Positions 1-13,018 of a stretch of DNA of 64,000 nt are shown in pieces. Source of the stretch: Eucalyptus grandis. Taxonomy: Eukaryota > Streptophyta > Magnoliopsida > Myrtales > Myrtaceae. Position 1 is the stretch's first letter, and every line of letters starts with the position of its first letter. A program made the translations under genes and the position numbers. The notes beneath the pieces are model-generated. The model was not told where the DNA came from. It ran no database searches and saw only the letters and a program-made list of their open reading frames with translations. Where the stretch lies: contig NC_052613.1 in NCBI RefSeq assembly GCF_016545825.1, forward strand, positions 5,456,001 through 5,520,000. The letters are read 5' to 3'.

Positions 1-2793
1 TGATAAATATCCTTTTCCTTGCATGAATTGACACCAGTGGATCGTTCACTCACATAGCCGTACTTTGGCTCACTTTCTGCTTCACACTCGGTGCCTCTTT
101 TTCACGCAAAGGCTTACAGATTGGTAACAACAATGCGAGGGAAGTTACAGTTTCAGAACGGGGCAAAATGGGCTATTGATAGCTCTCTGCTGTAGAAAGC
201 TTGTTCTTTACTGAGTGATTGCTTTCTTGCTGGGGATGCTCGCGAGCAAGTTTTACGTACGTGAAGCTTTTTTCCGAAAACCCCTCAGGTTCGAACGAGT
301 GTTGTCGTTTTGCTTTGCATGAATTGACACTAGTAGAACATTTGGGCACACATAGCTGTAGTCTGTCTCTCTCTGTGTTGTGCTCTTTTTGACCTCTTTT
401 TATGCACAACTTCAAGAAGGCATTAATACGTCTTTCTAGCCTTATTATTAAGGATGGGAAAAAATATGCCTTTCTGTGAAATATTAGGGATTTTATTGAA
501 GGGATTATCGGTTTTTATAGCACTAAAATAAAGTAGTGGTCAAGTTACTCTAAATCAATTGCATGGTGGCTTGCCGTGTCTTGTGATCGAGTCATGTCCA
601 AGGTTACCGTTCCTATAACAAGGTTAAGCATCATTTCCTCTAAAAGGACTTCTGTCTTCGGAGGACGTACTTGATTTTCCTACATAAAGAACCAGGAGTA
701 TAAGTCCCCTCTTTTAAGACATAAATAGCAGACATTAACTGAAAAATTTATTTGACTCCTTTTGTTTCATTTTTGGCTTCTAACCTTAGAGGGTATCAAA
801 TATATTAATTGAGTGAACATACTTTATGTTTTGCTTCAACATCAAGAATGTGCTAATACTCCGTTACTTCAGAGTTCATTTATAACTTACCAACTCAATG
901 AAAGCACTAGTTTCTGCTGCGGCATCCATCTACATTGTCTTGTTGACCCAAGTTTCTTAGTTGTTACCTAAAATGAAGCAGGAATTGTGGACAATGCCAC
1001 TTCTTTTGGACTTGCTCTGAGGAAAAATGGATAATTTAGAATTTTCTTGTTCTCTCTACATAACATAATCCAAGAAAGTACAGTTGTGGAAAGTGGAAAC
1101 ATGGGGAAAAAGAGCGAGCTGGGCCAAATTCTTTTGTTGCTGCTGGGAGTACTGTCACGTGAGTGGTTAAACATGCAATGCAATTCAGACAATTTCTGTC
1201 ACATGGGTTCTTCTCCTGCATTATGCTCTGATTCAGGACCAAAAAGGTCTACCACGAGCAATGGCTGAGAATGTCGAGTGGTTTTGGGCCTCTTTTACCT
1301 CAAAAGCTAAATCAAAGGGTAAGTCTTTCTTTCACACTTATAAATTGACTACCTACCCATTTCATAAGGAATGTGGGATAATCCCAACAATTTTTTTCTT
1401 AGTTATTGAGATTTTACACAAAATTCAGTGAGAAAGTAAATGAATGTACTTTCGTTGAGAGGTTTTGGATCTCTTTTCCTTCAAAAGCTAACCTGAAGGA
1501 TAAAGCTTTTTCTCACACTTATAAATTGACTATCTGCCCCTTTCATAACCGATGTGGGATAATCCCAACAATTTCTTTCTTAGTTATTGAGATTTTACAC
1601 ATTATTCAGTGAAAATATGGAGCCTTTATTCTGAGTCAGGCTGTACGCTGCTCTAATTGACTAGGCCCGGTTGGGCCAGACCTTTGGGCTTTAACCATCG
1701 GGCTCACCTCGTCACCTTTTGGTGTTAAAAGGTGGGCTGGTAGGCCCGCCTTGGAGGGCTCGACCTGACTCAGTTCGACTTGGTCCATCTAACTCAAATT
1801 TTGTGTACTTACTTACCGAAGTTCTCTTTGTTTTGACTTTGTTTTTTGGATTTAGAGCAGGCTCGGACACATGACCATTGAGGCCCACAAGATCGTCCAC
1901 TCTTTCTTACCATAGGCATCATGTCAACTAGAATCTTCTTCCAAGTGACTTTCCACGGACGGGAGGTTTTCAAGGCACAATAGGCTGAGGAATGGCTAGG
2001 ATGATCAAGCAAGCCTTGAAACTTTTAAGGCTTCGTTTGATAGTTTGGACAATTTTACTGGATAGGATAAGTTCAGACAGGATAAGGATAGGATTTGAAA
2101 TATTTTATGCAGCATTTGATAATGCCCGGACATACGTGGACAAAACTGTATTAAACATAAGAAAACAAAAAACCAATTCGTCGAGATTTGGAGAAGAAAA
2201 AATTTGATTATCGTAGTTGTGAAAACTATATATGATTGCTGCCCAGGACTGCCATGACCACCTCCATCGTTGGGAACATCCACCGACGCTGTCCTGCCTC
2301 TACTCCAGTCCATATGGTCATCATAAACTTGCTTAGTCCCTCACTCGTCTCTCTTATCTGCCTCGCACCTCTCACGTTGCATTGACCTTCTTGATCACAC
2401 CCATCATCCATCCTCTCTGCCTTGTTGTCTCTCTTTCTCGGAATCACATTGGCCAAGCGTCCAGAGGGAGATCCAAAAGTTTCAGCTCTTCATCAACCAA
2501 ACCAGAATGCTGAGCATAGTTGAAGTGTCCAGATTTGATATACATATGGATCGTCTGTTCTCTACTTGAAGATCCCAAGAAAAATTCATAGTACTTATTT
2601 TTAGTGGCAATATTGTAATTGTATGCTTGATTCTAGAGAAATCTAGTAAATATAGTGAAGTTGAATCTCCATCATCAGATTAAGGGGATCTAGGATTGTA
2701 ATTAGAGAGCTGAGGTGTATTTATGTAGGGATCTCCTCCCTTTTCATCATCCCTGCCGTTTCCTTTTTATCTCGACTGATGTTCCCCCACTCC
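1..2793. other. Gene-poor left flank
   Basis: I see no convincing coding region here; the open frames are short, unrelated to any family I recognise and full of low-complexity residues. A loose direct repeat of about 95 bases occurs at about 23-120 and again at about 318-415, each starting with the same ATGAATTGACAC-like sequence. A clearer tandem repeat at 1280-1616 is listed separately. The sequence around 1625-1800 (GGCCCG-rich) and 2020-2110 resembles decayed DNA-transposon termini, but I could not find matching ends or target duplications. Confidence 0.5.
1280..1616. repeat. Two-copy tandem repeat, ~180 bp unit
   Basis: Two imperfect direct copies, about 1280-1460 and 1461-1616. Both run from a GGTTTTGG(G/A)-CTCTTTT start through ACACTTATAAATTGACTA and the palindromic TGGGATAATCCCA to GATTTTACACA-ATTCAGTGA. 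The second copy is slightly shorter. No open frame runs through it. The origin is unknown; a duplicated transposon terminus is possible. Confidence 0.6.
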
Positions 2794-4668
2794 TCGTTTG
2801 TCGTTTCTGTTCGCCTCCGCTAACTCAAATCATGAGCTTAAATTTCAAATAAGCAACAGCCAAAAGTCATGATGCGATGACCGGTCGATCGCTCGATGCA
2901 ACGGTCCAATGCACGACAACAAAATTCAGATAAAAAACGAAGCAGAGGCAGGAATCAAATGTAGAAAGCGAAATAGCTCCAAAGAATACTAAGAAAGGAG
3001 ACAGCCCCGGTTTCATCGGGGGCAATAACAAATCTTGATTTGGAATCAGCCACGGAACGGAATAACACGATCGGAGCGAGCCATGCCAGTGACGACTCAA
3101 TCTTGGTTATGATGTCTCGGTTGAACAGCGGTGATGGTGAAACGGCCTTGCAGTTATAATCAGCAACTCTGTCCAGTGATCCGACAGTGGCGCGAAAGCA
3201 CAAAGCTCAGTTCAATAGACGTAGCACGTCAAATCAGTTTTGCCTACTACTCCGGCTGGAAAAAGAAGAAGGCAAAACCAGAACTAGAGAAACAAAGCAA
3301 GGAAGAAAAACTGAACGTAAAATTAACTCTTAAGATTCGGTTGGACAGAAACGACCTGATTGTGACGAGAGGGCGTAAGCAACGGTTACTCAGCGACGGT
3401 TCCGCATAGCCTCGGCATTCGGCACTGCAATTCAGTGACTGCTCAAAAAAGAAACGAAGCAGAAACCGATAGATAAAGGCAGAATGAATCGAAACCATTT
3501 TTGGAGCTTATTTTGTCACACCCCAATCCACAAGAACAAGGGCATGACATGGCCGTCCTTTCACCAAAGGACGCAATCTCAACGTAACCACGATTCAGCC
3601 CGATATCAACATGTGTACATATATATATAATTCACCAAACCAAAACATATACCTTTTGTAAATATTAACTTATAAACTTATCAACTATATAGAAGTCATA
3701 TCAAAAAGTTCCAACCACAAAAGTTCTCCCTGAAGGAACACTCACGCCTACTCGTGACTTGCTGAAGAATCTGAAAAACAAGTAGATGAGAGGAGTGAGC
3801 TATCACGGCTCAATGAATAACACATTTATTCTAAGCGGATCGAGAAATTACTATGCATATTTAAAAACACAATCCTAACTCATTTTAACATAATATATAA
3901 TATAACTCAAATACAAAAGATATCAGTGGTTCGGTCCATTAGTCAATATCATAAAACATGTATCAATGGTTTCTTCCATTGATTAATCTCATCAAACCAC
4001 ACATTGATGGTTTATTTCATCGACCAAACTCAAATCATATGTCAATGGTCCACTCCATTGACCAATTCATGCTCAAATGTCTAGCCATGGTCACGCGTAA
4101 CGCCCGTGACAAGACGACTAAGATTCCCCCATTGGCAAGGTCTCCACCTATTATTAGCTGGTGGCTCGGCTCACAATGATGTCCTATATTAGTATGCATA
4201 TACCCACACACCTCTCAGGGTTCACAGAGATATTGAGTACCAACCACCAATCATAATATCCAGTAAACCAATATCAGAAGGAAAATCATATCACAACTCA
4301 AAATTTGATATAAAAATATCAAAGCATTATTCAAAATGTCTTAAGATTTTTTCATAAAAAAGTTCACATATAATTTTCAAACAACTATTCAAATCGAATT
4401 TGAAATATAATTCGAACAATAGAAATGGCAGTAATAGCTCGATCCTGTTTTATACAGCAAGAGGTGCCTTTTTATCAACTCATAGAATATATAATCCATC
4501 ATGTTTCTCAAAACATGACTTTAAAAATACAAAGAAGAAATAGTGTCACTCACCTTGGAAAAGCCAAAAATCAACTATGATGCTTACTCGAACTACACAC
4601 TCGGATCCCTAACAATTAATGGAAAAACAATATCAAAAGGCCGAGTAAAAAGGATATTTCATAACGGC

Positions 4669-5476
4669 CTAAGAAGTACTGACACTCTTCGGAAGCTTTC
4701 GTGTCATGTCCGACACTCCGACATGTGTCCGACACGCTCCGACATATTTCGACATGCGGTCAACGAATGTTGGATAATCTGACATGTGGTCAACTCTTCT
4801 CGACACGCTCCGATATGCGATTCTAACATGCATGGGGTCAATTGTAAAAATTTTCAATACTTGAGGGGTTAGAATGTAAATATATAAAAAATAATGAAAA
4901 AAAAAGGGGGAAAGAAGAAAATTCTTACTCTTAAGTTTCTCACTTATAAGTTGTGATCTTCTTGTGAGTGATGATGGAACACCCCTTTTCTTGTTGGTGT
5001 CGTTCCATTGCCCCCACATACTTAAGGTTATAATTTTTTTTTTGTTTCTTTCCCCTTTTCGCAAGCATCATTTGCGAGTTATCTCTTTTGATCTATGTTA
5101 TTGGCATGCGAGTTATCTTTCACATTTTCCGTGGTGAATTTAATGATTTCCTTTTATTTTGGTCATACTTCGAGAGTTCTTGTCTTAGATTTTCATTTTT
5201 CTCGAACCTTGTTTTGCAGAGGAGCTCCAAGCTAGTCTATATCATGAACTCCGAACTCTGTTTAGGACTATAAGAAATCTCATTAATCTCCGACAAGTAT
5301 AAGAAAACATGACATGTTCTTTCAAGTTTACTCTTTCATGTTTGCAATTTTTGAATTTCTCGTTCAATTTCTGTCAAATTAAAACAATGAATGGTATTAA
5401 CAAATGTTGGATTAATATTTTTAGTATAAATTAATTCTATGCTCTTTTTATTATTATTTTTTTTTTCATTTATATA

Positions 5477-5519
<43 letters not shown>

Positions 5520-5616
5520 CGTGTCAAAACGTGTTGAAATTTTCTATTTTTTTTAGAAATAACGTGTCGGCATATCGTGTCGTGTCGTATCGCGTATCTG
5601 TATCGGTACTACATAG
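4669..5616. mobile_element. hAT-like non-autonomous element inside S1
   Basis: The homologous LTR S2 lacks this segment. It is flanked by an exact 8-base duplication ATAACGGC (4661-4668 and 5617-5624), the size made by hAT transposases. The ends are imperfect inverted repeats: the left begins CTAAGAAGTACTG and the reverse complement of the right begins CTATGTAGTACCG, 10 of 13 matching. The interior contains short repeats of CGACACGCTCCGAC type and the TA microsatellite; no transposase frame is present. A Mutator-like origin with a 9-10 base duplication carrying one mismatch is the alternative. Confidence 0.6.
5481..5518. repeat. (TA)n microsatellite
   Basis: About 19 uninterrupted TA units within the hAT-like element. 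Confidence 0.95.
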
Positions 5617-6395
5617 ATAACGGCTTGCCTATACTAGGTCTATTTGTCGATAAAATGACACCTATGCACCACGAAAGCTCGCATTTAATGGAAACCCATT
5701 GTTTTCCGCTAAGCACGACCCATGTGCCAATTTCGTTGTGCCATTACTTCCTCCACAAAATTTTGTTTCAAATCGTCTTACAGTCTTTAAAAAGCTCTCT
5801 TGACGTACTACAACAATCCCAACTCAGCCGCCCCAAAACAACATCGAAAACAATAAAAAAAAAAAATGCTCAAAGCTACTATTTGTTATAGTTCCATAAT
5901 GCGCCTTCAACTTTAAAATTCCGTTTCGGACAAATCGTAAGCTCAAATCAAAATCCGTAAGATGCTATAGCTCACAACATCCCAAATACTGCTTCTACAA
6001 AAATATGCAGCTCAATGACTCAAAAATTGGGTTTCGTCACACAAATATCCAAGAAATTCAAATTTCAAGCCCTAATTGTGACAATTGCTTCAAGTAGATG
6101 ATTAAAGGCCCTGATTTCTTGCCGGCGTTGCAAAACACACTTGAGTCCGCTTAATGAGGCGTCCGAATCCCGAGCGCACCAATTTTTTTTCTCTTTTTCC
6201 CCTTTTTTTTTCTTTTCTCTTCTCTCTCTTCTCCCCTGTTTCTCCGTTTCCCCTGTTTTCATTTCTGCCGAATGCCTCCCTCTCTCCTCTCTTTAAAACA
6301 GCAGAAGCTTCCACAATTCTCCTTCAGCTTCTTTTGCTGACTTTTCAAACCCTGTTTTTCTTTTTCTTTTTCTTAAGCCCATATATTACATATTT

Positions 6396-7637
6396 GGAAA
6401 GAAACAACCTGGTAGATGTGGCGGCGCAATGACTCTGTAAAGTAAAAATGGACGGGAAAGTGTCGGAACCGAGCAAAATCGAAAGGAGAATAAAATACGT
6501 GCTCGGCTTATAGCTTAGTGGTTGTCGTCGAAGTCCATGAAGTGATATGAGCGCGAGACGATGATGCGATGATGGTTCCGGGGCTGGTCAGGAGAGCAGT
6601 CTCTACACGGTGACGTTGGCTTCTTTCCGTTCAACGAAATATCCCGTGAACAGGGGAGGACAGAGGCCAAAAACCAGCACCTCGGATGGATGAAGATGTA
6701 CGGGAAACTCGCGAGTAGCACTGATCAAAATCAACATGCCTCTGATCACGAATGCGATGGAATGAATGCACAAACCGTGTGGAGTCGGTGATTTCGGTTA
6801 GGGATCGAGTTCTACCGTTATTGGCAAATTCGGTCCCTGAAATTCTTTATGAAATGCAATGACAATCTAATCACAAAAATTGAGGTTTCAATAACTGAAG
6901 CTTGCTCAGGGAGCTAAAATATACATGAATATATTGAATAACACAAAATGCCTATCCAATCTATGGAATTATGAATCGGAGTTGTTAGCTTGCGATGCCG
7001 TGTGAGGGGGCAAAGCAAACTTCGACCCTTTAATTTGGGCTCCTTCAGGGCCGTCGTGAGCTGCCCAAGATTTCCTCCCAGAAGGCAGCATTAGGCGTGC
7101 TCCTTCAGCGCCTACTTCCGACGCTCCTTTACCCAGGTCCAGGTCCAGCCCTGCCCGCCCAACATCTCCAAGTTCGGCTGTCTTGTGAAAGACCTCCGCC
7201 GGTACGGCATATGAAGAAAAGTAATTCTTATGGCAACTTGAAAGTTTGCAGAAAAGCATGTAATTAAAATAGCAGCTGAATGTCTTTTAGTAGGACTTCT
7301 TCGAAAGCAGCATCGGGGGATTCACTTCTTCTTGGCAGAAGATTCTCCCAAAGCCAGTGTTAGAGCTACACGACTGTAGTACTCTGCATGAATATAAAAA
7401 GAAGAGCTACTACATCTTCATAACGATTTTTAAGCAATTGCTGGAGATACGATTCGATTTGATTCTGAATCTAATTCTGATTACGGACTAATTGATTCGA
7501 TCAATTGGTAAGATTAGATATTTAGAACGTAAAATACGAAAACGTTATCTTACATATTTTTTCCTATTTTATCTTTTTAGTATTATAAATAGGCTGAGCA
7601 CATGTGCAATTATGTAGCTATATAATCCATAATTCCT
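6396..7637. other. 3' flank of BED-NLR copy A, conserved in copy B
   Basis: This is non-coding as far as I can tell, but it matches 43370-44420 of copy B closely. A 75-codon open frame around 43426-43656 (+) has a stop in the matching frame of copy A near 6570, and the differences between copies do not favour synonymous sites, so I do not call it a gene. A second short frame in copy B (43934-44122 +) is likewise unsupported. The 3' end of the NLR transcript must lie here. Confidence 0.55.
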
Positions 7638-10600
7638 TCAATATTTTTCAATTTCTATCAGGAATGAAGGTAATTGTATCGATAACTCACGAGAATTGCG
7701 CCGGCCTTCTAGAATATAATTACCCATGCGGAAATGGAGATGAGATTGAAGAAGATCCTGAGCATTGGGATGATCCCATATCAGCGACTTCCACTTTTCC
7801 TCACTTTCCACCACAATAAGCGGAAGGTCCTCAATATCACGGAATCGCAATTGCAAAGGAATCCTGTTCAACTCTAGGCATCTTATCACCGTCAAATGTT
7901 CCATGGAATCGCAAGTTATTGGGACTTCACATATGCTCTTTAGCTGAGGTAGATCGCATAGGCACAAGGAATCCAGCTTTGAGAGAGAAAATGAAGATTG
8001 GGAGGATGAAGGAATGTTGTTTGCAGGAGTCATTGTGCTTCCTTCTTGGTCTTGTCCCGCTCTACTTATCATCTCCACCATTCCTTTACAACCTATGGCA
8101 CGTATACTTTGAAGATTTCGGAGATGGAGCAGCCACTCATGCGAAAATAGCTTTCTCATGTTATGGCAATTGTCTACCATAAGCCTTTCCAAAGAAATCT
8201 CTTCAATTGACATGTATGGGGGAGGATCTCCTATTATCTCCTCCATGTTCTCACAATGGTATACTAAGATATTTCTCAAGTTAGAGAAATGGGGCAGCCA
8301 CTCAGATTCCACCACTCTCTTCATTTTATCACACTCACAAACAATAATATTTTCTAGACTAGGGAAGGCGGGGGGCTGATGTGGAGGTAGTGATGTAACT
8401 GCTACTGTTAGCCCCACCATTTCCTCACATTCCCTTATTACTATCTCTCGTAAGTGCGGAAGGTAGAATTTAGGCCCATGCCCAAAGAGATACTTCAGTT
8501 TCGGACATTTTTTTATTGTCAAAACCCTAAGGCTTGGGAAGAGGGGAAGGGTAGGGTTTGGGCCAAGGGATTCATGGATGTCGATTATTTTTTCATCTTG
8601 TCCTCCACTCAGTACACACAAGTTTTTCCATTTGACTATTTTTAGCTTCTCAAGGTTTTCAAATAGACCCACGTCAGACAAATTTGTTGTACCGTCACAG
8701 TTGGTTGCTCTCAATACTTGCACATCTTGGGGAATCAAAATACAAACGCCATTGCCACTGCCATCCCCTTCCACGCTCACAATAGCATGACTCCTCCTCT
8801 CAATGTGGACACCCCTCTCACAATTCCCAAATTGAGCGTCATCACTTACTTTCATATAATCCTTCAATTCTTCTTGACCCACTTTGAGATTGTAATAGTG
8901 AAGGTTATTTCTCTTCTCAAAAGCTACCCTCACAAACTTGTTGAAATCATCCACATCTTCAAAGCAGTATACAAGTGTCTCCAATGCCCACAAGTTTGTA
9001 ATGTCTTCTCCATTTGCTACCTCAACTTTAAGATATTGCAAGTTTTGCAAAGCCCCCAGTGTTCCTTTGGGTAATCTACCTATGCATGTATGAGAAAGGT
9101 CAAGGTATCTCAAATTCACTAGCATTTCCAGACCCTCAAGCGCTTCAACCCTAGCACAGCCAAAAATGTCCAACTTTCTCAAAGATCTGAGCTTCCCTAA
9201 ATGAGGGATACGGCGCAATTTCTCACATTTTCTAAGTAACAATGCTCTCAAGTTTACCAAGTCTGAAATGGAATCTGGAAGTTCTTTGAGGTAACATCCA
9301 CTCAGGTTTAGAACCTTTAGCCCCCATAATTGTTTGAAGAAAGAGTCGGGGATGACCAACTCATAGGACGAGTTTTTATTCAATAGAAAAGTTGATAGTT
9401 TAGGACAATTAGGGGACATGTTCAAGGGAAATTCTTCAATATAATTCTCCATCAAAGAAACTTTCTCCAAAGCATCTGTCCAATATTCTTCAGATGGTAT
9501 CCTCCGTAACCCCTTTCCTGCTTTTACAATCGAAGTCACACTCATGATGTGCAATGCCATATCTCTAATCAAATCGTGCATCTTCATTGTGCTCTCATGA
9601 ACTTCCAATAGGCAAACATTTGCCAGTTTTTTCAATATGGTGAGGCCTCTAACATATTGTTTCTCCCTTGTATTCAAACGAACAATCAATCCTTGGTCAA
9701 TAAAGAATTCTATCAACTCGAACTTATCAATTTGTTTATCTTCTGGATAAAGTGCACAAGATAGGAAACACCGTTGGACTTCATGATTACGAAGGCGATT
9801 ATAACTGAATTCTAGTTTCTTTAAGACCCCATTTTCCATATCTGTTTGCCCCATATCTGATTCTCTCAATTTCTCCAAGCAATCATTCCATTCATACACA
9901 TCGGTAACTCCTCGCATGCTTCTTGCCATTGTGATGATTGCAAGTGGCAATCCCGCACATTCTTGAACAATGGACTTTATAGCTATTCTAGTTTCCAAAT
10001 CATGGGCCACTTTTGATCCAAGCTCCTCCAAAAATAAACTCTCAGCTTCTACATGAGATAGAGGTTCTATTTTTATCATTTCTTGACATTGCATCTGGCA
10101 GCATACCTCGAAGGATCGAGTGGTTAAGACCAACTTAATTCCATCTGTGATTCCCACTTCTTTAAGATCAAAGCATTCCCACACATCATCAAGGATCACT
10201 ATAGATTTGCCTCTTTTTGTTAAACAATCGCACAACATTGCTGCTCGTCTTCTCACATCCTTTTCTTGTAGTGTGCCCAAATCTAGTTCCTTTGCAATGG
10301 CGTCCTGCAACTTTTGTGTGTTGAAATCCTGTGACACAGTGATCCATAACATGTTGCCATAGGTTGCTTCTTCAAGGAGTTTGTTATGTATGTGCACCAT
10401 AATAGTCGTTTTACCAACACCTCCCATTCCATAAATGCCTAGTCGGGATATTTGATTCCCTACTAGGAAGTCCAAAATCTTTGTAGTATTTCTCCGAAAT
10501 GCCTCCCCCACCATCTTTTCTTCTAACAATTTATTGACTTTGGTCTCTATCGCCTCAAATAGTCCTTTGTCTTGTCTCATAAGGTCTTCTGCTTCATGCA

Positions 10601-12810
10601 TCAGTATATATACCTGTTGATGTGCTGGCAAACAATCCTCACTTGCTGCTTTAGGACAATCATTTCTAAGCTTCTCCACATTCGCCAACCAATTCGCAAC
10701 TTCCATTCTCGGCTTCTTAAAGGATAGAGATGCAGCAAATTCTAACTCATCCCTTATGCTAGCTTCTTTTCTATAGAGTAGTTCCAATTTTCTTTTCAAA
10801 TCTCCATTCTCTTCAAAGTTGTTGCCTATGTTTGGATGACTCATCATAGACGCCCCCTCGTTCGTATCTAGTTCTGCAGTTTAAAAATTCCATCGGTTAG
10901 AGTCTCATGATAGCATTCTTGCTGCCCCATAATAATGTGACATGGTGATACATAAGGATTAATTTTTGTAAATAACCATAGACCTGGTAATATCGATGGG
11001 CCTATCAAGCCTGTTCCACAAGGTAGAATAAGAGGAGGTGGAGGAGCATTATTTGGAGCTTGTGATGATGGTGGCATACACGGATCCATGTCCAGTGGAG
11101 TTTGTGGGTGACATGTGACTAAATGGTTTTTCCATGATGATGATGATGATGATGGCAAGGTTGGATTCCGATGCGTTGTCTTGGGATTATTGGATCGATG
11201 TGGAACAATTTGATGTTGAGGGCGCATCGAATCTGCTTACAATAAAATATTCAAGTGTAAGATTAATCAACATTTGGACTTTCAAATCAAGCCATGGGTA
11301 AACAACATCCAGATACTTGATTACGCAAAATATCTACAATGAAAAAACAATATCCGCAAAAGTTAAATATTTTGATGAAAGGGACAGTGCTATGAAAAGG
11401 AAGTGATATTAGACATATGGAATATGCAATGATGCTAGCATGTTCCTGATTGGAGAACCCCCGGTGATATCTTGTTTTAAAACACATCATATGCTAGATT
11501 TCGATAAAATAATGTGGAGATATTTAAGGGTCTAACGGAACCATAGCAGTGATGTAGATTAATCCAGACACACCGTGTGATGATGATGGGCCTATTGCAT
11601 TTGTTGACGCTGCTGGAACTAGCAAATCAAGGACACTTGAATGTTGTGATGCAATCGAGGGATCTATGTCCGTTGGAGTTCGCGAAGGAAACTGACGGAT
11701 ATCATTCCCATCTTCCTTGTCACACCTTGGGGGAAGTTGACTAGGATGTTGGACAGGATCCACTTCCACTACACACGGTTGACCACAATCCTGCCAACGA
11801 TTTGCACCGTCCACATCAAGGGATGAATCAATTTGTAATGATGATACCACTGTCGGATTATGCTGTTCATTCATTTGTATTTCCTCGGAAGTGTTTACAA
11901 TTTCATCACGAGATTCAGGAAGATTCTCCAGCAGAGAGTGGTGATTATTTGACCAATTTGTTGAATGTAGCAGTGAATCTGGAGTGATTCCATCTGCAAA
12001 TTGTTCGTCAGAGCTTAGATATTGTTCCTTTGAATATTAGGGAATGCTGGTCGTAGTTATGTTAATGAGTAGAGGAATGGGTAAAACATCACCTCCAATG
12101 AACTCCTGCAGCTCGTTTGACATACTGTTGCCAAGGACTTGATCATTTGGGAATGATGATAGCCCTCTTGAACCTTGTTGTTCCCTTTCGGATTCAAGAT
12201 GAGTTGGTTGCTCAAGAAGCGCTGCTAACTCAGTAAAATCAAGAGAAGGTGAAGCCGACGAGTCCATCGGAAGTTGCTGGAGAGATGAAGCAATTTCATT
12301 TCCATGTGCTGCATCCAACCTATGGTTCGATAGATCAGGTTGCTGGGAGGTATCTAGATTATCCAGAGGCATATCACCAATCAGCAAGGACACTTGATCC
12401 TGAGGGCATGCTGAAGCACTACCAATTCCAGTGGACCTATGGCAAGATGGTTGCTGTGGCGCGCACCGGGGTTGATTAGAGTTCTGCGTGTCATTGGGAT
12501 TCGACGCATCGTCACTTTGGAATACAATTTGACTTGCGCCAAAAACTATTCTTTCCGTTCCTTCACCCGATGCGCCTCTCGTGCTTATATCCAACGCACT
12601 ACCTTTACCTTCAATTTTCTGCAAGGCTTCTGATCTCACATGATGATCAACTTTCTCACAACCTTTAATACCATAACGCGGAATTCCAGCGAGATGCGCC
12701 CGGATCCTTGTAGCACTTCCGCCATACTTGTTGCCGCAAAACTGGCACTTCCACTTGTTGTTCTGCACATATTCCACATACTCACGAAATCGATCTAACT
12801 CCCTAGGCAT
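7638..12810 (-). CDS. BED zinc-finger CC-NB-ARC-LRR resistance protein (copy A, intact)
   Basis: Likely an intracellular immune receptor (BED-NLR). Four exons, all joined by phase-1 GT-AG introns: 12093-12810, 11574-11993, 10984-11232 and 7638-10873, giving 4623 nt and about 1540 residues. Residues 20-54 are a BED-type finger with Cys22, Cys25, His39 and Cys51. Residues about 60-462 are a Ser/Pro/Gln-rich linker. The large last exon carries a predicted coiled coil (about 480-540), then NB-ARC: P-loop GMGGVGKTT (about 611), kinase-2 ILDDVW (689; the Trp indicates the non-TIR class), RNBS-B LTTRS, GLPL (770), CFLSCALYPED (831) and MHD (894). LRRs run to the end. It resembles the RPS2/At4g27190-type CC group. 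In known BED-NLRs the finger is thought to sense effectors or target DNA; that role here is inference. The ATG at 12810 is preceded by a TTTGTAG acceptor, suggesting a 5' UTR intron. Confidence 0.88.
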
Positions 12811-13018
12811 TCTTTTTGCGGTTACCTACAAAGAGGACATGACATGAAAAACAGAGACAATGCCCAGCAAAAGCACAGAACAGTTAAAAATAGATAAGAT
12901 CAATAAAAAAAAGATGCATATAGAAATGTAAAGGATTCCTAAGTCATGTTAACAGTTTGCTGACCAGATAGACTTGATATCGATGCAAAATCCTTGAATC
13001 CTCTTAACAGAGCCAAAC

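Larger units (their letters stand above)
3514..6390 (+). mobile_element. Solo LTR S1 (Ty3/gypsy-like), 2.9 kb
   Basis: Starts with TGTCACACCCC and ends ATATATTACA. It is flanked by the 5-base target duplication TATTT (3509-3513 and 6391-6395). There are no internal retrotransposon domains, so it is a solo LTR left by recombination between two LTRs. It is related to S2 (13019-15076): both share the start, a central part around the phrase TATTTGTCGATAAAA, a CT-rich stretch near the end and a TA(T/C)TACA terminus. Orientation is assigned only relative to the other solo LTRs. A hairpin TGAGC...GCTCA lies at 3796-3812. A hAT-like element (4669-5616) is inserted in it. Copy B of the duplication lacks this LTR, so it arrived after the duplication. 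Confidence 0.82.

Noticed and set aside
2020..2110. MITE-like start (GGCTTCGTTTGATAG)
   Set aside because: The matching opposite terminus and a target duplication could not be found.
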